Positions 7,111-15,841 of a DNA stretch of 64,000 nt are shown here, piece after piece. The position numbers and the translations under genes were made by a program. The stretch's first letter is position 1, and the number at the start of each line of letters is the position of its first letter. This DNA comes from Olivibacter sp. XZL3 (lineage in GTDB: Bacteria > Bacteroidota > Bacteroidia > Sphingobacteriales > Sphingobacteriaceae): NCBI RefSeq assembly GCF_004368405.1, contig NZ_SBJH01000042.1, forward strand, positions 209,152-273,151, given 5' to 3'. The notes beneath the pieces were generated by a model. It saw only the letters and a program-made list of their open reading frames with translations, was not told the DNA's origin and did no database searches.

Positions 7111-7866
7111 ATGTTTAATAACTCATCCTCTCAATTTGGTGGGATTCCACCCGTAGTAAAAAACTTACTGATTGCAAACATCATATGCTTTATAGGTGCC
7201 AATTTTGTTTTTCGATACGCATATACGATCTTTCCTGTTTACTACTTTGATTCGCCCATGTTCCATTGGTGGCAACCTATCACCTACATGTTCATGCATG
7301 GGAATATCAACGCGGGAGGCATCATGCATATCCTGTTTAATATGTTTGCCCTGTATATGTTCGGACCGATATTAGAACGAATCATGGGCTCCAAGCGATT
7401 CGTATACTTTTACCTTATTACCGGATTAGGCGCTTTAGCTTTGCAATTTGGCGTTCAGGCTTTTGAGGTCTTTAATATTACCGGCTCCGTCTCCGCAAAA
7501 AGCGTATTGGACTTTAATTTTGAAACGGGAATGGTTTCAAGCAAAATCGATGGCATTGCAAAATCCAGCTTTGACACGCTTGCCTCCATCTACTTTACAC
7601 CCATGGTAGGAGCGTCCGGAGCCATTTTCGGCCTGCTTGTTGCCTTCGGCTACCTGTTCCCCAACACCGAATTATATTTGATGTTTATCCCTATTCCCAT
7701 TAAAGCTAAAATATTTATCCCTATTTATATTATATTGGAATTATTTTTGGGTGTGTCAAAATTCTCCGGCGACTCAGTAGCTCATTTTGCCCATTTGGGT
7801 GGAGCCCTATTTGGCTTTATTCTCATCAAGGTCTGGGGAATAAAGCGCCCGGGATTTTGGGGGTAA
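7111..7866 (+). CDS. Rhomboid-family intramembrane serine protease (1)
   Basis: 251-residue polytopic inner-membrane protease. Six or so membrane segments; the H-x-x-x-N stretch in the second segment (HILFN), the catalytic GxSG with S169 (VGASGAIFG) and the catalytic H228 (AHLGGALFG) are all present, so it should be active. A long loop of about 60 residues between segments (after LQFGVQAFEV) is larger than in GlpG. It starts 8 bp after mutL and is followed by a second rhomboid 34 bp later; the pair may share a substrate or form a heterodimer. Substrate unknown. Confidence 0.94.
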   Translation: MFNNSSSQFGGIPPVVKNLLIANIICFIGANFVFRYAYTIFPVYYFDSPMFHWWQPITYMFMHGNINAGGIMHILFNMFALYMFGPILERIMGSKRFVYFYLITGLGALALQFGVQAFEVFNITGSVSAKSVLDFNFETGMVSSKIDGIAKSSFDTLASIYFTPMVGASGAIFGLLVAFGYLFPNTELYLMFIPIPIKAKIFIPIYIILELFLGVSKFSGDSVAHFAHLGGALFGFILIKVWGIKRPGFWG

Positions 7867-7900
7867 ACTTAACACAAAACAGCAACGAGATAGTAAATTT

Positions 7901-8752
7901 ATGAAGAGATCATTTTTCGGCGAACTTTATTATAAAGCATTCCAATCGGGAAATACGCTTAACCTGTTTATAGCGATTAATACGATTGTTTTCATCGTAA
8001 TGGGATTTTTTTCGGTGGTTGATTTCTTCGCAAAAACTCCTATAAGTTCTTTTCTGATTGAGCAATTGTCGTTACCGGCCAACTTAAACAAACTTTTGTA
8101 TAGGCCGTGGTCTATTGCAACGTATATGTTCACCCAAGTGGATTTTTTCCACTTTTTATTCAATATGCTTTGGCTCTATTGGATTGGACTTATCTTTTTA
8201 GACTTTCTTAACACCAGACAATTTATTTTCACTTATTTAGCCGGCGGTCTCGTTGGCGGTGCTTTATTTCTGGTACTCTATAACCTGGTCCCTTCATTAG
8301 GGGCGGGCTTCGCGGTACTCGTAGGATCTTCGGGCGCTGTATATGCGATCGTCGTAGCCACGGCAACGCTTACACCGGATTACACCATCCGTCTATTGTT
8401 TTTTGGGAATGTCCGTTTGAAATACCTGGCAGTAGCCTTTATCGTCCTGAACCTTTTGGGCTTAGGTGGTGGTAATCTAGGCGGAAATCTGGCCCACTTG
8501 GGAGGAGGCCTCTTAGGATTCGTTTATATACTGCAACTTCGTAAAGGAAACGATTGGAGCAAAATCCTTCAAGCTAAAAAGAAAAAGCTTCGCGTGATTA
8601 AAAACGATGCTCCTAGTAAAAACAAAGCTACTTTTACCAATCAGGAGTACATCGACAGCATCTTGGATAAGATCTCCCAATCCGGCTATAGCAGTTTGAG
8701 CAAAGCAGAAAAGGAAGCGTTATTTAATGCCGGCAAGCAAGATCAAGACTGA
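7901..8752 (+). CDS. Rhomboid-family intramembrane serine protease (2)
   Basis: 283 residues, second of a tandem pair. Catalytic S144 (VGSSGAVYA) and H199 (NLAHLGGGLLG) with the HFLFN stretch in the second membrane segment are intact. Unlike the first copy it ends in a basic cytosolic tail of about 80 residues with a small helical module (NQEYIDSILDKISQSG then SLSKAEKEALF), found on many Bacteroidota rhomboids (DUF6576, from memory). The EEP-family gene begins 9 bp later. The two rhomboids are diverged, so this is an old duplication rather than a recent one. Confidence 0.93.
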   Translation: MKRSFFGELYYKAFQSGNTLNLFIAINTIVFIVMGFFSVVDFFAKTPISSFLIEQLSLPANLNKLLYRPWSIATYMFTQVDFFHFLFNMLWLYWIGLIFLDFLNTRQFIFTYLAGGLVGGALFLVLYNLVPSLGAGFAVLVGSSGAVYAIVVATATLTPDYTIRLLFFGNVRLKYLAVAFIVLNLLGLGGGNLGGNLAHLGGGLLGFVYILQLRKGNDWSKILQAKKKKLRVIKNDAPSKNKATFTNQEYIDSILDKISQSGYSSLSKAEKEALFNAGKQDQD

Positions 8753-8761
8753 GTTTTATTC

Positions 8762-9898
8762 ATGGCCGCAAAGAAAAGAAAAGGAAAAACAAAAAGAAGC
8801 CTTGGCAAGGTCCTGCTACTTAGTGTGAATGGCTTATTTATGCTGTTCCTTTGTCTGAGTTACTTAGCGCCTTATGTCGACCCTCAAAAGTTTTGGCCAT
8901 TTGCTTTTTTCGGTTTAGGCTACCCCATTTTCCTATGCGCAAATTTCCTTTTTATTTTATTTTGGCTGTTGAAGAAGTCGAAACTTTTTTTTCTTTCGCT
9001 CCTTTGCATTCTCTGTGGATATGTCCCTTTGAAAAAACACGTCGGCTTTCATAGCAGCCCTGGCGATGCGGCCGTTAAGCATCCCGACAGCGCCAACATC
9101 CGGGTGCTAACTTACAATGTGCACTTGTTTCGCGAAGACGACCAAGACATGCAACCGAAAACGAAGGCAGCTGTTACCGAGCTGATCCACAGCGTTTCGC
9201 CCGATATTGTCTGTATGCAGGAGTTCTATACACGCAAAAAAGGAAAATACAACAACAAACGCGACATGGCTCCGGCTTTGGGACTTCCTTACAGCTACTT
9301 TCATCCTGTAATTGAAAACGAATATGAGGCTTACGGCCTCATCATTTTGTCGCGCTACCCCATAAAAAATGCGGGAGTCATCCCCAATTATCGAGGTAAA
9401 CGGACATTAAACAGAGCTATATATGCCGACATCATTAAAGACGGCAGGGCGTTCCGCGTATATAATATCCACCTCCAATCAATTGGCTTCCAACCGCAAG
9501 ACTACGCCTTCGTGAAAGACGTAAAAAACCGAAGCTTTGAGAAAGACAACGTTGCTTCCACAAGAAGGATCGGTTCAAGACTAAAAAACGCCTTTTCCGA
9601 ACGGAGTATTCAAGCGAAACACCTAAAAGAAGAAATCAACCGTTGCCGCAAACCGGTAATTATAACGGGCGACTTTAACGATACGCCGCTATCTTTTGCC
9701 GTACATACAGTGGCCAACGACCTAAATAATAGCTTCGAGAAAAAGGGCACCGGTTGGGGCATTACTTACAACGGTGAATTCCCGAACTTCCAGATAGATT
9801 ACATCCTTTCCTCCAAGGCTTTTGAAGTTATGCGGTACCAAGTTCTTAAAAAGCAGCTTTCCGACCATTATGCTGTTTGGAGCGACCTGAAGCTGTAG
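8762..9898 (+). CDS. Membrane-anchored endonuclease/exonuclease/phosphatase family protein
   Basis: 378 residues: a basic N terminus (KKRKGKTKR), two or three hydrophobic segments over the first 100 residues, then an EEP (DNase I-like) domain from about residue 112. Metal and catalytic motifs are visible: LTYNVHL, CMQEF (metal-binding E), YNIHLQS, TGDFND and the closing SDHYAVW. The catalytic domain should face the periplasm. Members hydrolyse phosphodiesters of nucleic acids, lipids or sugar phosphates; substrate unknown. Last gene of the mutL-rhomboid-rhomboid operon, 9 bp after its neighbour. A metal-dependent phosphodiesterase or sphingomyelinase-like activity are possibilities. Confidence 0.9.
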   Translation: MAAKKRKGKTKRSLGKVLLLSVNGLFMLFLCLSYLAPYVDPQKFWPFAFFGLGYPIFLCANFLFILFWLLKKSKLFFLSLLCILCGYVPLKKHVGFHSSPGDAAVKHPDSANIRVLTYNVHLFREDDQDMQPKTKAAVTELIHSVSPDIVCMQEFYTRKKGKYNNKRDMAPALGLPYSYFHPVIENEYEAYGLIILSRYPIKNAGVIPNYRGKRTLNRAIYADIIKDGRAFRVYNIHLQSIGFQPQDYAFVKDVKNRSFEKDNVASTRRIGSRLKNAFSERSIQAKHLKEEINRCRKPVIITGDFNDTPLSFAVHTVANDLNNSFEKKGTGWGITYNGEFPNFQIDYILSSKAFEVMRYQVLKKQLSDHYAVWSDLKL

Positions 9899-9973
9899 CG
9901 TCAGCAGACTGTCTTCTTGTGTTCCTTTCTCTGATGTCCACGCTAAAAATAGCAAGGAATGAAAGGAAATTAT

Positions 9974-10018
9974 TAAATTCGCAAATTCACTTAATAGGGT
10001 GCCGCTGGCGACCTATTA
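9974..10018 (+). promoter_or_regulatory. Promoter and 5' hairpin of cysS
   Basis: TAAATTCG at 9974-9981 is a -7 element variant. TAATAGG (9992-9998) and CCTATTA (10012-10018) enclose GCC-GCT-GGC, so the first bases of the cysS transcript form a stable stem-loop. About 25 unpaired bases remain before the ATG. Confidence 0.45.
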
Positions 10019-10043
10019 TTACACTCCTTAAAAAGCAAAACGA

Positions 10044-11507
10044 ATGAGCAGCAATTTAGTCATTTATAATACGCTTAGCCGAAAGAAAGAGATCTTTGAG
10101 CCCATTAATCCGCCAATGGTAGGCTTATACGTATGTGGCCCTACCGTTTATAGTGACGTACATTTAGGCAATTGCCGCACATTCGTATCTTTTGACCTGA
10201 TATACCGCTATCTGTTGTATCTTGGGTATAAAGTGCGTTACGTAAGGAACATTACGGATGCAGGCCATTTAGAAGGTGATCGAGATGAGGGAGATGACAA
10301 ATTTGCAAAAAAAGCGAAGCTCGAGCAGCTAGAACCTATGGAAATTGTTCAAAAGTACACCATTGGCTTTCATGATGTGCTTCGTTTGTTCAACACACTT
10401 CCGCCAAGCATTGAGCCCACCGCCACCGGCCATATCGCTGAACAGATTGAGATGGTAAAGCAAATCATCAACAATGGCTATGCATATGAAGTAAACGGCA
10501 CCGTGTATTTTGATGTGGAGAAATACAGTAAAAGCAATGACTACACGATCCTCACCAATCGTCAATTAGAAGACATGTTGAATAACACGCGCGAGCTCGG
10601 CGGTCAGGACGAAAAACGCGGACGATTGGATTTTGCCTTGTGGATCAAAGCCAAACCGGAACACATCATGCGCTGGCCGTCTCCTTGGGGAATTGGCTTT
10701 CCCGGTTGGCATATCGAGTGTTCTGCTATGAGCAATAAATATTTAGGCCATCAATTTGATATACATGGAGGCGGTATGGATTTGGCGGCGACCCATCATA
10801 CCAACGAAATTGCGCAGTCGCAAGCTTGCAATCATACCAATCCGGCGAAATATTGGATGCATACAAATATGCTGACGGTTAACGGAGCCCGCATGTCTAA
10901 ATCAGCCGGCAATGGATTTCTTCCAAGAGAACTGTTCACTGGCGATCATCCACTGCTAAATCGAGGCTATTCGCCTATGTCCGTACGCTTTTTCATGCTG
11001 CAGGCCCATTATAGAAGTACGCTCGATTTTTCGAATGACGCGCTGGAGGCCTCGGATAAAGGTTACCGCCGCTTGATGAATGCCATCGCCTTACTGCCAA
11101 AACTGAAACCTTCAGCTACTTCAGAAGTCGACCTTGAAGAAATCAAGCAACGCTGCATAATGGCCATGAATGACGACTTCAACAGCCCGGTATTAATTGC
11201 CGAATTGTTTGAAGTAGTGCGAATTATCAACAGCGTGTATGACAATAAAACTAAGATTGACGCAAAAGGCCTGAATGAACTCCAAACGCTGATAAACGAC
11301 TTCGTCTTTAACATCCTTGGTCTAAAAGACGAGCATATCGAAAACAATGGCGATTTAGAGAAGCTAATGGAGTTCATCATTAAATTAAGGCAAGAGGCTA
11401 AAGCCGCCAAAGATTACGCTACGTCGGACTTAATCCGTAATGGCTTACAAGAAATGGGATTTCAGCTAAAGGATAGTAAGGAAGGCACTATTTGGAGCAA
11501 ATCATAG
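10044..11507 (+). CDS. cysS: Cysteinyl-tRNA synthetase
   Basis: Class I aminoacyl-tRNA synthetase charging tRNA-Cys in the cytosol. 487 residues, typical. The HIGH-type motif is in [13 protein letters not shown] (about residues 31-43), the catalytic zinc site is assembled from C31, the cysteine in GWHIECSAM and the histidines of [10 protein letters not shown], and the KMSKS signature reads RMSKSAGN. The C-terminal DALR and anticodon-binding regions are complete. Its promoter is separate from the mutL cluster. The next gene's longest open frame overlaps the end of cysS, but the likely start is 63 bp downstream. Confidence 0.98.
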   Translation: MSSNLVIYNTLSRKKEIFEPINPPMVGLYVCGPTVYSDVHLGNCRTFVSFDLIYRYLLYLGYKVRYVRNITDAGHLEGDRDEGDDKFAKKAKLEQLEPMEIVQKYTIGFHDVLRLFNTLPPSIEPTATGHIAEQIEMVKQIINNGYAYEVNGTVYFDVEKYSKSNDYTILTNRQLEDMLNNTRELGGQDEKRGRLDFALWIKAKPEHIMRWPSPWGIGFPGWHIECSAMSNKYLGHQFDIHGGGMDLAATHHTNEIAQSQACNHTNPAKYWMHTNMLTVNGARMSKSAGNGFLPRELFTGDHPLLNRGYSPMSVRFFMLQAHYRSTLDFSNDALEASDKGYRRLMNAIALLPKLKPSATSEVDLEEIKQRCIMAMNDDFNSPVLIAELFEVVRIINSVYDNKTKIDAKGLNELQTLINDFVFNILGLKDEHIENNGDLEKLMEFIIKLRQEAKAAKDYATSDLIRNGLQEMGFQLKDSKEGTIWSKS

Positions 11508-11569
11508 TGAAGAAAAGTTTTGGCATCAATTTGGTAAAGGTAGAAGCCTTAAATTCATTTAATAGTATA

Positions 11570-12436
11570 ATGTTTAGATTTGTTTTAGTTGCCTTATATA
11601 TTATTGCCTTTTCAGGCAGCCCAACCTGGGCTCAACAGGAGCCAGATCAACAGATAAACCAATTAGTTTCTGCTGAGTATAACATGGCCGTTTTGGCCAC
11701 CAATAAAGGCCTTTTTACAGCTTACCAAAACTATAGCGACGAGAACTCGGTGTTTTTTACGCCGGCCCCAATACCCGCCTCTATCTATTTGAAAAATAGG
11801 CCACAGATTCCAGATATAATCACTTGGAAACCTGTTTACGCCAAAGTCGCAAAGAGCGATGAGTGGGGCTTTACCACTGGCCCTGTTTCTTGGCAAAGTG
11901 TAGGCTCTAAAAAGAAATATGGTGAGTATTTTTGCTTGTGGAAAAGGGACCGTAAGGGCGAATGGAAAATCGCTTACCGTGCGATCAGTGAGCATGGCGC
12001 GCCTACGGCACATGTAAAAGCCATTCTGGAGAGTCCGGAGGACAATAGATACAGAAAATCGCGCTCAAAAGCGCGATTAAAACAACGGCAGGACATCATT
12101 CTGAGTACGGACCAGCTATTTTCTACCATACTGAAAGCAGATAACCAAACAGCGTTTAAAGAGTTTCTAACCGATGAAGCAAGAATCTATATCCCAGGCT
12201 ACACGCCAGTCATCGGCATAGATAAGATCCGTTCCTTTTTAAACAAACAGGATTTTCATATTGAAAGCACCGGAAGCGAAGTGGACCGCGCCTATAGTGG
12301 AGAACTCGCCTACAGCCAAGGCGAGGCGACCATCAGACAGGGAGATAAAATAATAGAATGCTATTATATCCGCGCTTGGGAGCTGCAAGAAGATTCGATG
12401 TGGAAGGTTACCGTAGATATGTATTTTGAGAAATAA
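11570..12436 (+). CDS. Exported protein with two NTF2-like (DUF4440/SnoaL) domains
   Basis: 288 residues from the chosen ATG. A signal peptide (FRFVLVALYIIAF, cleavage after a T-W-A near residue 21) is only N-terminal if translation starts at 11570, not at the farther in-frame ATG at 11492. The mature part has two cone-shaped NTF2-like domains, about residues 30-150 and 180-288, with conserved tryptophans of the DUF4440 type (WKIAYR, WKVTVDMYF). No catalytic residues can be named; such proteins bind small ligands or are inactive. Its location after cysS is probably chance. A strong terminator follows. Confidence 0.8.
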   Translation: MFRFVLVALYIIAFSGSPTWAQQEPDQQINQLVSAEYNMAVLATNKGLFTAYQNYSDENSVFFTPAPIPASIYLKNRPQIPDIITWKPVYAKVAKSDEWGFTTGPVSWQSVGSKKKYGEYFCLWKRDRKGEWKIAYRAISEHGAPTAHVKAILESPEDNRYRKSRSKARLKQRQDIILSTDQLFSTILKADNQTAFKEFLTDEARIYIPGYTPVIGIDKIRSFLNKQDFHIESTGSEVDRAYSGELAYSQGEATIRQGDKIIECYYIRAWELQEDSMWKVTVDMYFEK

Positions 12437-12454
12437 TCGCCACAAAATGGGTAT

Positions 12455-12495
12455 AAAAGGAAAGGGGCATTGCAGTGCAATGCCCCTTTCCTTTT
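12455..12495. terminator. Bidirectional terminator between convergent genes
   Basis: Nearly continuous 20-bp inverted repeat with a single central base, A-rich on the left and T-rich on the right, serving both the NTF2-like gene (plus) and the SurA-like gene (minus). Confidence 0.9.
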
Positions 12496-12513
12496 ATCTT
12501 GTTTTAAACAATA

Positions 12514-13908
12514 TTACTCTTTAATATTTGCCTGCACATTGTCTACCTCACTATCCCGAACCCAACTTTTTAATTCCGCGCAGGTGTTAAATTCATCATC
12601 AATCCTAATATAGGTGGTTTTCCGGCGCTCTTCAAACCATTCACTAACGACTCGGTTCAGTTTATCCTCTTCCGCCAGCTCTTTGATTTTTGCGTAATCC
12701 TGTTCCAAGGAAGCCTTATGTGGCTCGGTGCGCGATTTAAGGTATAAAAAGCGATAGCCTTCCTTTTTGGTCTGTGGATCTGAAAAAGCAAAAGGCCTGG
12801 AATATTCGCCGGCTTTCAACGTATCAATGGCCGAGAAATCGGCTGCGTCGAGCTGATCTACGGGGATGTAAGTTGTACGAGTCTGCTGATTCATTGCATT
12901 CAGCATCATGCCTCCATTGTATTTAGTCATCTCATCGCCCGAGTATAAAGCGGCTGCCGTAGAAAAAGGCATCTTATTTTCCTTTACCTGCGTATAGATG
13001 CTGTCGATTTGCTTTTTAGCGCGTTCCAGACTCTGCTCACTCGGTTTTAACCCTATTAAGATATGCCTTGCTCTTACCTGTTCGCCCCGACGCTCAAGAA
13101 CCTGTAAAAAGTGAAATCCAAACTCCGATTCGAACACTTTAGAAATTTCTCCCGGTTTTAACCTGAAAGCAACCGATGTAAACTCCTTTACCATACTGCT
13201 TCGGTCGAAAAAGCCTAAATCACCTCCCGAGGAAGCCGACCCGGGATCCTGTGAATAGAGCCTGGCCATCGTACCAAAGTCATCTCCTGCCTTGATACCC
13301 ATCCGCAGGGACTCAGCCCTGTCGTAAAAAGGTTGCTTCTCCTCCTTTGTCAACTTCGGAAATACCACTATCTCACCAACCTCCACTTCTGTATTGTAGT
13401 TCGGCAGACTATCGGCAGGGATTTTTTCAAAATACCGCTTTACTTCCAAAGGTGTAATTCCGGTCTTTTCAGTAATTTTCGCCTGCATCTTTTGGGCTAT
13501 CAATTGTTCTTTGACTGCAGGCCTCATCTCTTCTTTATATTGAAGTAATGAGCGATTCAGGAATTTCTCCAACTGCTCCTGTCCGCCTGCCTGACGCGTC
13601 ATATATCGCAAGCGGTTGTTAATGTTGTCGTCTACCTCGTCCTCACTCACCTCAATCGAGTCTATAGCCGCTTGCTGCGTCAAGAGCTTATTTGTTAATA
13701 ATTGCTCTAAAATCATACATTTGACATCAGGATCAGCACGGTTACCTTCAGAAAGATACTGAGCATATTGCATCTCAATATCCGATTGGAGAATAATATT
13801 TCCACCTACAACGGCCGCAACTTTATCAATTACCTGTACGTCCTGAGCTTTTAGGCTCCCGGTACAAGCCATGATGATAAAGGTCAACAAACCAGCGAAC
13901 TTCTTCAT
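12514..13908 (-). CDS. SurA/PpiC-type periplasmic peptidyl-prolyl isomerase
   Basis: 464-residue periplasmic chaperone for outer-membrane proteins. Signal peptide MKKFAGLLTFIIMACTGSLKA (the cleavage is after A21) then a SurA N-terminal domain (DKVAAVVGGNIILQSDIE). Two parvulin (PPIC) domains follow: about residues 175-275, with YSQDPGSASSGGDLGFF and the FHFLQV strand, and about 278-385, with ARHILI and YSGDEMTKYNGGMM. This arrangement matches SurA, although the C-terminal tail is longer and acidic. Given the many SusC/SusD-type porins of this phylum, such chaperones are important for envelope assembly. Alone on minus, without an operon partner. Confidence 0.93.
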   Translation of the reverse strand: MKKFAGLLTFIIMACTGSLKAQDVQVIDKVAAVVGGNIILQSDIEMQYAQYLSEGNRADPDVKCMILEQLLTNKLLTQQAAIDSIEVSEDEVDDNINNRLRYMTRQAGGQEQLEKFLNRSLLQYKEEMRPAVKEQLIAQKMQAKITEKTGITPLEVKRYFEKIPADSLPNYNTEVEVGEIVVFPKLTKEEKQPFYDRAESLRMGIKAGDDFGTMARLYSQDPGSASSGGDLGFFDRSSMVKEFTSVAFRLKPGEISKVFESEFGFHFLQVLERRGEQVRARHILIGLKPSEQSLERAKKQIDSIYTQVKENKMPFSTAAALYSGDEMTKYNGGMMLNAMNQQTRTTYIPVDQLDAADFSAIDTLKAGEYSRPFAFSDPQTKKEGYRFLYLKSRTEPHKASLEQDYAKIKELAEEDKLNRVVSEWFEERRKTTYIRIDDEFNTCAELKSWVRDSEVDNVQANIKE

Positions 13909-14236
13909 TTGTTAAATTCTATATTTAATACTAAGCAGTTTTAATAGCTTGCTAAGTTACACAAATCCATTACACTCTATTTCATATTTAACGAAATTTA
14001 ACAAGAAAATGGACAAAATCTTCCACTCGTCGATAGCGACAGCAATACAGCATGTATAATACACCGCCATAATACACTATGTTGATGGTCTTAAAAAAAG
14101 GTTTTTATTATTCAGCTTTTTCTTGATTTGCTGCTCGTTGCCTCGGTCTCCTCCAAGGCCATTTAAGCACGCCGGAACGGTTTTGCAAGGGACTTCAGCG
14201 CGACGGGAATGACGGCCTTCTAGGATGAGCGTAAAG
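13909..14236. other. Intergenic region, mostly featureless
   Basis: No open frame with gene-like features. Bases 13909-14090 are AT-rich upstream sequence of the SurA-like gene. From about 14130 the base composition rises in GC and the sequence seems continuous with the structured element that starts at 14237; it may be part of the same repeat. Confidence 0.4.
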
Positions 14237-14395
14237 AAAATTCAGTTAGAAGGGCAGGAAAAAACGTTCTGCGAAAAAGCGAAGGGAAGGAATTGAGAAC
14301 AGGCGCGGCTCCACAGAACGGTGTACAGGGAACTGAATTTTTAGCGAGAACTAGACTGCCTTGATTTTTGGTTCTTTTCATCTAAGGAAAAGAAC
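14237..14395 (-). repeat. Nested inverted-repeat element, probably dispersed in the genome
   Basis: AAAATTCAGTT (14237-14247) pairs with AACTGAATTTT (14331-14341); inside, CGTTCTG (14265-14271) pairs with CAGAACG (14314-14320). Next to it a 9-bp hairpin GTTCTTTTC (14371-14379) / GAAAAGAAC (14387-14395). The minus-strand open frame here ends in DEKNQKSRQSSSR; such KNQKSR-type frames recur in unrelated intergenic regions of Sphingobacteriales genomes (memory, not searched), which points to a mobile or repeated non-coding element rather than a protein. Confidence 0.55.
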
Positions 14396-14477
14396 AAATA
14401 AAACATGATTAATAAAAACTTTCCTTTAACATAACCCCTATTGTATGTCAAAGTGAGACCCTGAGTAGAATCTGATG

Positions 14478-14510
14478 TTTGCAAAAACATAAACATTTTC
14501 GTTATGTTTG
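14478..14510 (+). promoter_or_regulatory. Promoter of the PAP2 phosphatase gene
   Basis: TTTG at 14478-14481 and TATGTTTG at 14503-14510, 21 bases apart. It rules out the longer in-frame start at 14479 and supports the ATG at 14533. Confidence 0.7.
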
Positions 14511-14532
14511 GGACATTAAGCATCTTAAAAGA

Positions 14533-15231
14533 ATGAATACTTTACCTTCTGAAAAGCAAAGTTACTTAGCATTTTTAAAGCAATTTCCCTTATTTATCTT
14601 ATTGCTACTTTGCTTCCAAGCCATTGGTGTTTTGTACTCACTTATTTATTCGCAAGCCGAGCTGTTTTTGTGGGTAAACCGCTTGCACCACGATATGGCC
14701 GATGAGGTCTTTATGGTTATTACCGACTTGGGGGACTGGCCGGTAACCCTCGCTATTGCTATCGTTTTTCTCTTTATCAATTGGCGAAATTCGCTTTTAC
14801 TGATCGCGACCATGCTTTACACGGGCTTTTTTACCCAGTTAATTAAAATGGTGGTAAAACACCCCCGTCCGGCGATTTACTTCGAACATAGCGATCCCAT
14901 TTACACCATTAAAGATTACGTTTTAGAAAACTCACTCAGTTTTCCATCTGGCCATACGACTTGTGTCTTTTCGCTCGCCATCACACTTTCGTACATCTTT
15001 GTAAAACAAAGGCGTCAACCTTGGCTCTTCCTATTTGCACTTATGGTCGCCCTGTCTCGCGTGTATCTCTCTCAGCACTTTTTTAAAGATCTTTTAGCCG
15101 GCTCCTTAATCGGCACTTTCTTCGCACTGCATCTCATTTGGCTATTCGAGCGCTCGAAATGGTTTCATACCGAAAGCATCAACAGTAACCTGCTGGATTT
15201 CTTAAAGAAAGGTAAAAAACCCGTTTCATAG
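14533..15231 (+). CDS. PAP2-family membrane phosphatase
   Basis: 232-residue integral membrane phosphatase of the type 2 phosphatidic acid phosphatase family. About five or six membrane segments. The three signature motifs are complete: KMVVKHPRP (KxxxxxxRP), FPSGHTT (PSGH) and SRVYLSQHFFKD (SRxxxxxHxxxD); the histidines of motifs 2 and 3 are catalytic, with the active site on the periplasmic side. Likely substrates are undecaprenyl pyrophosphate, phosphatidylglycerol phosphate or lipid A phosphates; sequence alone does not decide. Its own promoter lies upstream. The next gene is monocistronic or nearly so, starting 75 bp later with its own promoter. Confidence 0.94.
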   Translation: MNTLPSEKQSYLAFLKQFPLFILLLLCFQAIGVLYSLIYSQAELFLWVNRLHHDMADEVFMVITDLGDWPVTLAIAIVFLFINWRNSLLLIATMLYTGFFTQLIKMVVKHPRPAIYFEHSDPIYTIKDYVLENSLSFPSGHTTCVFSLAITLSYIFVKQRRQPWLFLFALMVALSRVYLSQHFFKDLLAGSLIGTFFALHLIWLFERSKWFHTESINSNLLDFLKKGKKPVS

Positions 15232-15254
15232 ACACAATTCGCTTTTTAAGTTTG
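15224..15254 (+). promoter_or_regulatory. Promoter before the unknown gene upstream of rdgB
   Basis: TAAGTTTG at 15247-15254 with TTTC at 15224-15227, 19 bases upstream. It excludes the longest in-frame start at 15252. Confidence 0.55.
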
Positions 15255-15305
15255 CATCTCGGTGTAGATTCTTCTATTTTCGTTGGGGCTTACCACAATC
15301 GTACC

Positions 15306-15803
15306 ATGACGCAGCTAAATACTAGAAATCCTTTTGCTTTACGTTACTTAATGGATGACACGATCTTCGATTTTGAGGTCGATTCGGCACAGGAAGGCGT
15401 GCTAGCGTCCGATCCAACACAGCCTTTTAGTTTCATGGGAATGAATAAAAGCCGTATTCTCTATTTGATAGAAAATGCGGAGGAAAGCTATTTCTCTCCA
15501 TCGGCATTAGACGCGTTTACCAAAACCTTACACGCCCTACGGCTTTCTGTGGACGATGTGGCTGTGCTGAATCTTGCTCAGATAGAACGAAAGCTTAATT
15601 TGGACGAAATCGTTTCCTTTTTCAACCCCCAAAAAATTATTTTCGCCGGAGCTTCCCCTGTTAAAATGGGGCTCACCGACCTGGAGGTCAACCGCGCATC
15701 CATGCAACAAGCGGTCCAGCTGTTGTACACCTATTCTTTTGAAGAGATGTTGACGGACACAAATAAAAAGAAAGCCTTCTGGCAGGCCGTAAAGGCTTTC
15801 TAA
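15306..15803 (+). CDS. Conserved protein of unknown function
   Basis: 165 residues from the ATG at 15306. No signal peptide or membrane segment. It alternates short hydrophobic strands and helices (RILYLIENAEE, VAVLNLAQI, KIIFAGASP), which suggests a small alpha/beta fold, perhaps Rossmann- or uracil-glycosylase-like in outline, comparable to small clamp-loader subunits; this is only an impression. I do not recognise the family. It sits 38 bp before rdgB and is probably co-transcribed with it, so a link to nucleotide or DNA metabolism is possible. Confidence 0.75.
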   Translation: MTQLNTRNPFALRYLMDDTIFDFEVDSAQEGVLASDPTQPFSFMGMNKSRILYLIENAEESYFSPSALDAFTKTLHALRLSVDDVAVLNLAQIERKLNLDEIVSFFNPQKIIFAGASPVKMGLTDLEVNRASMQQAVQLLYTYSFEEMLTDTNKKKAFWQAVKAF

Positions 15804-15841
15804 AAGCAATTAGAAATCACAACACTAAACACTCGGACGAT

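Noticed and set aside
11492..11569. Upstream start of the NTF2-like protein inside cysS
   Set aside because: It would place 26 residues before a clear signal peptide.
14341..14523. Minus-strand frame of 60 residues
   Set aside because: Covers hairpins and the PAP2 promoter; looks like a spurious frame over a repeat, not a protein.
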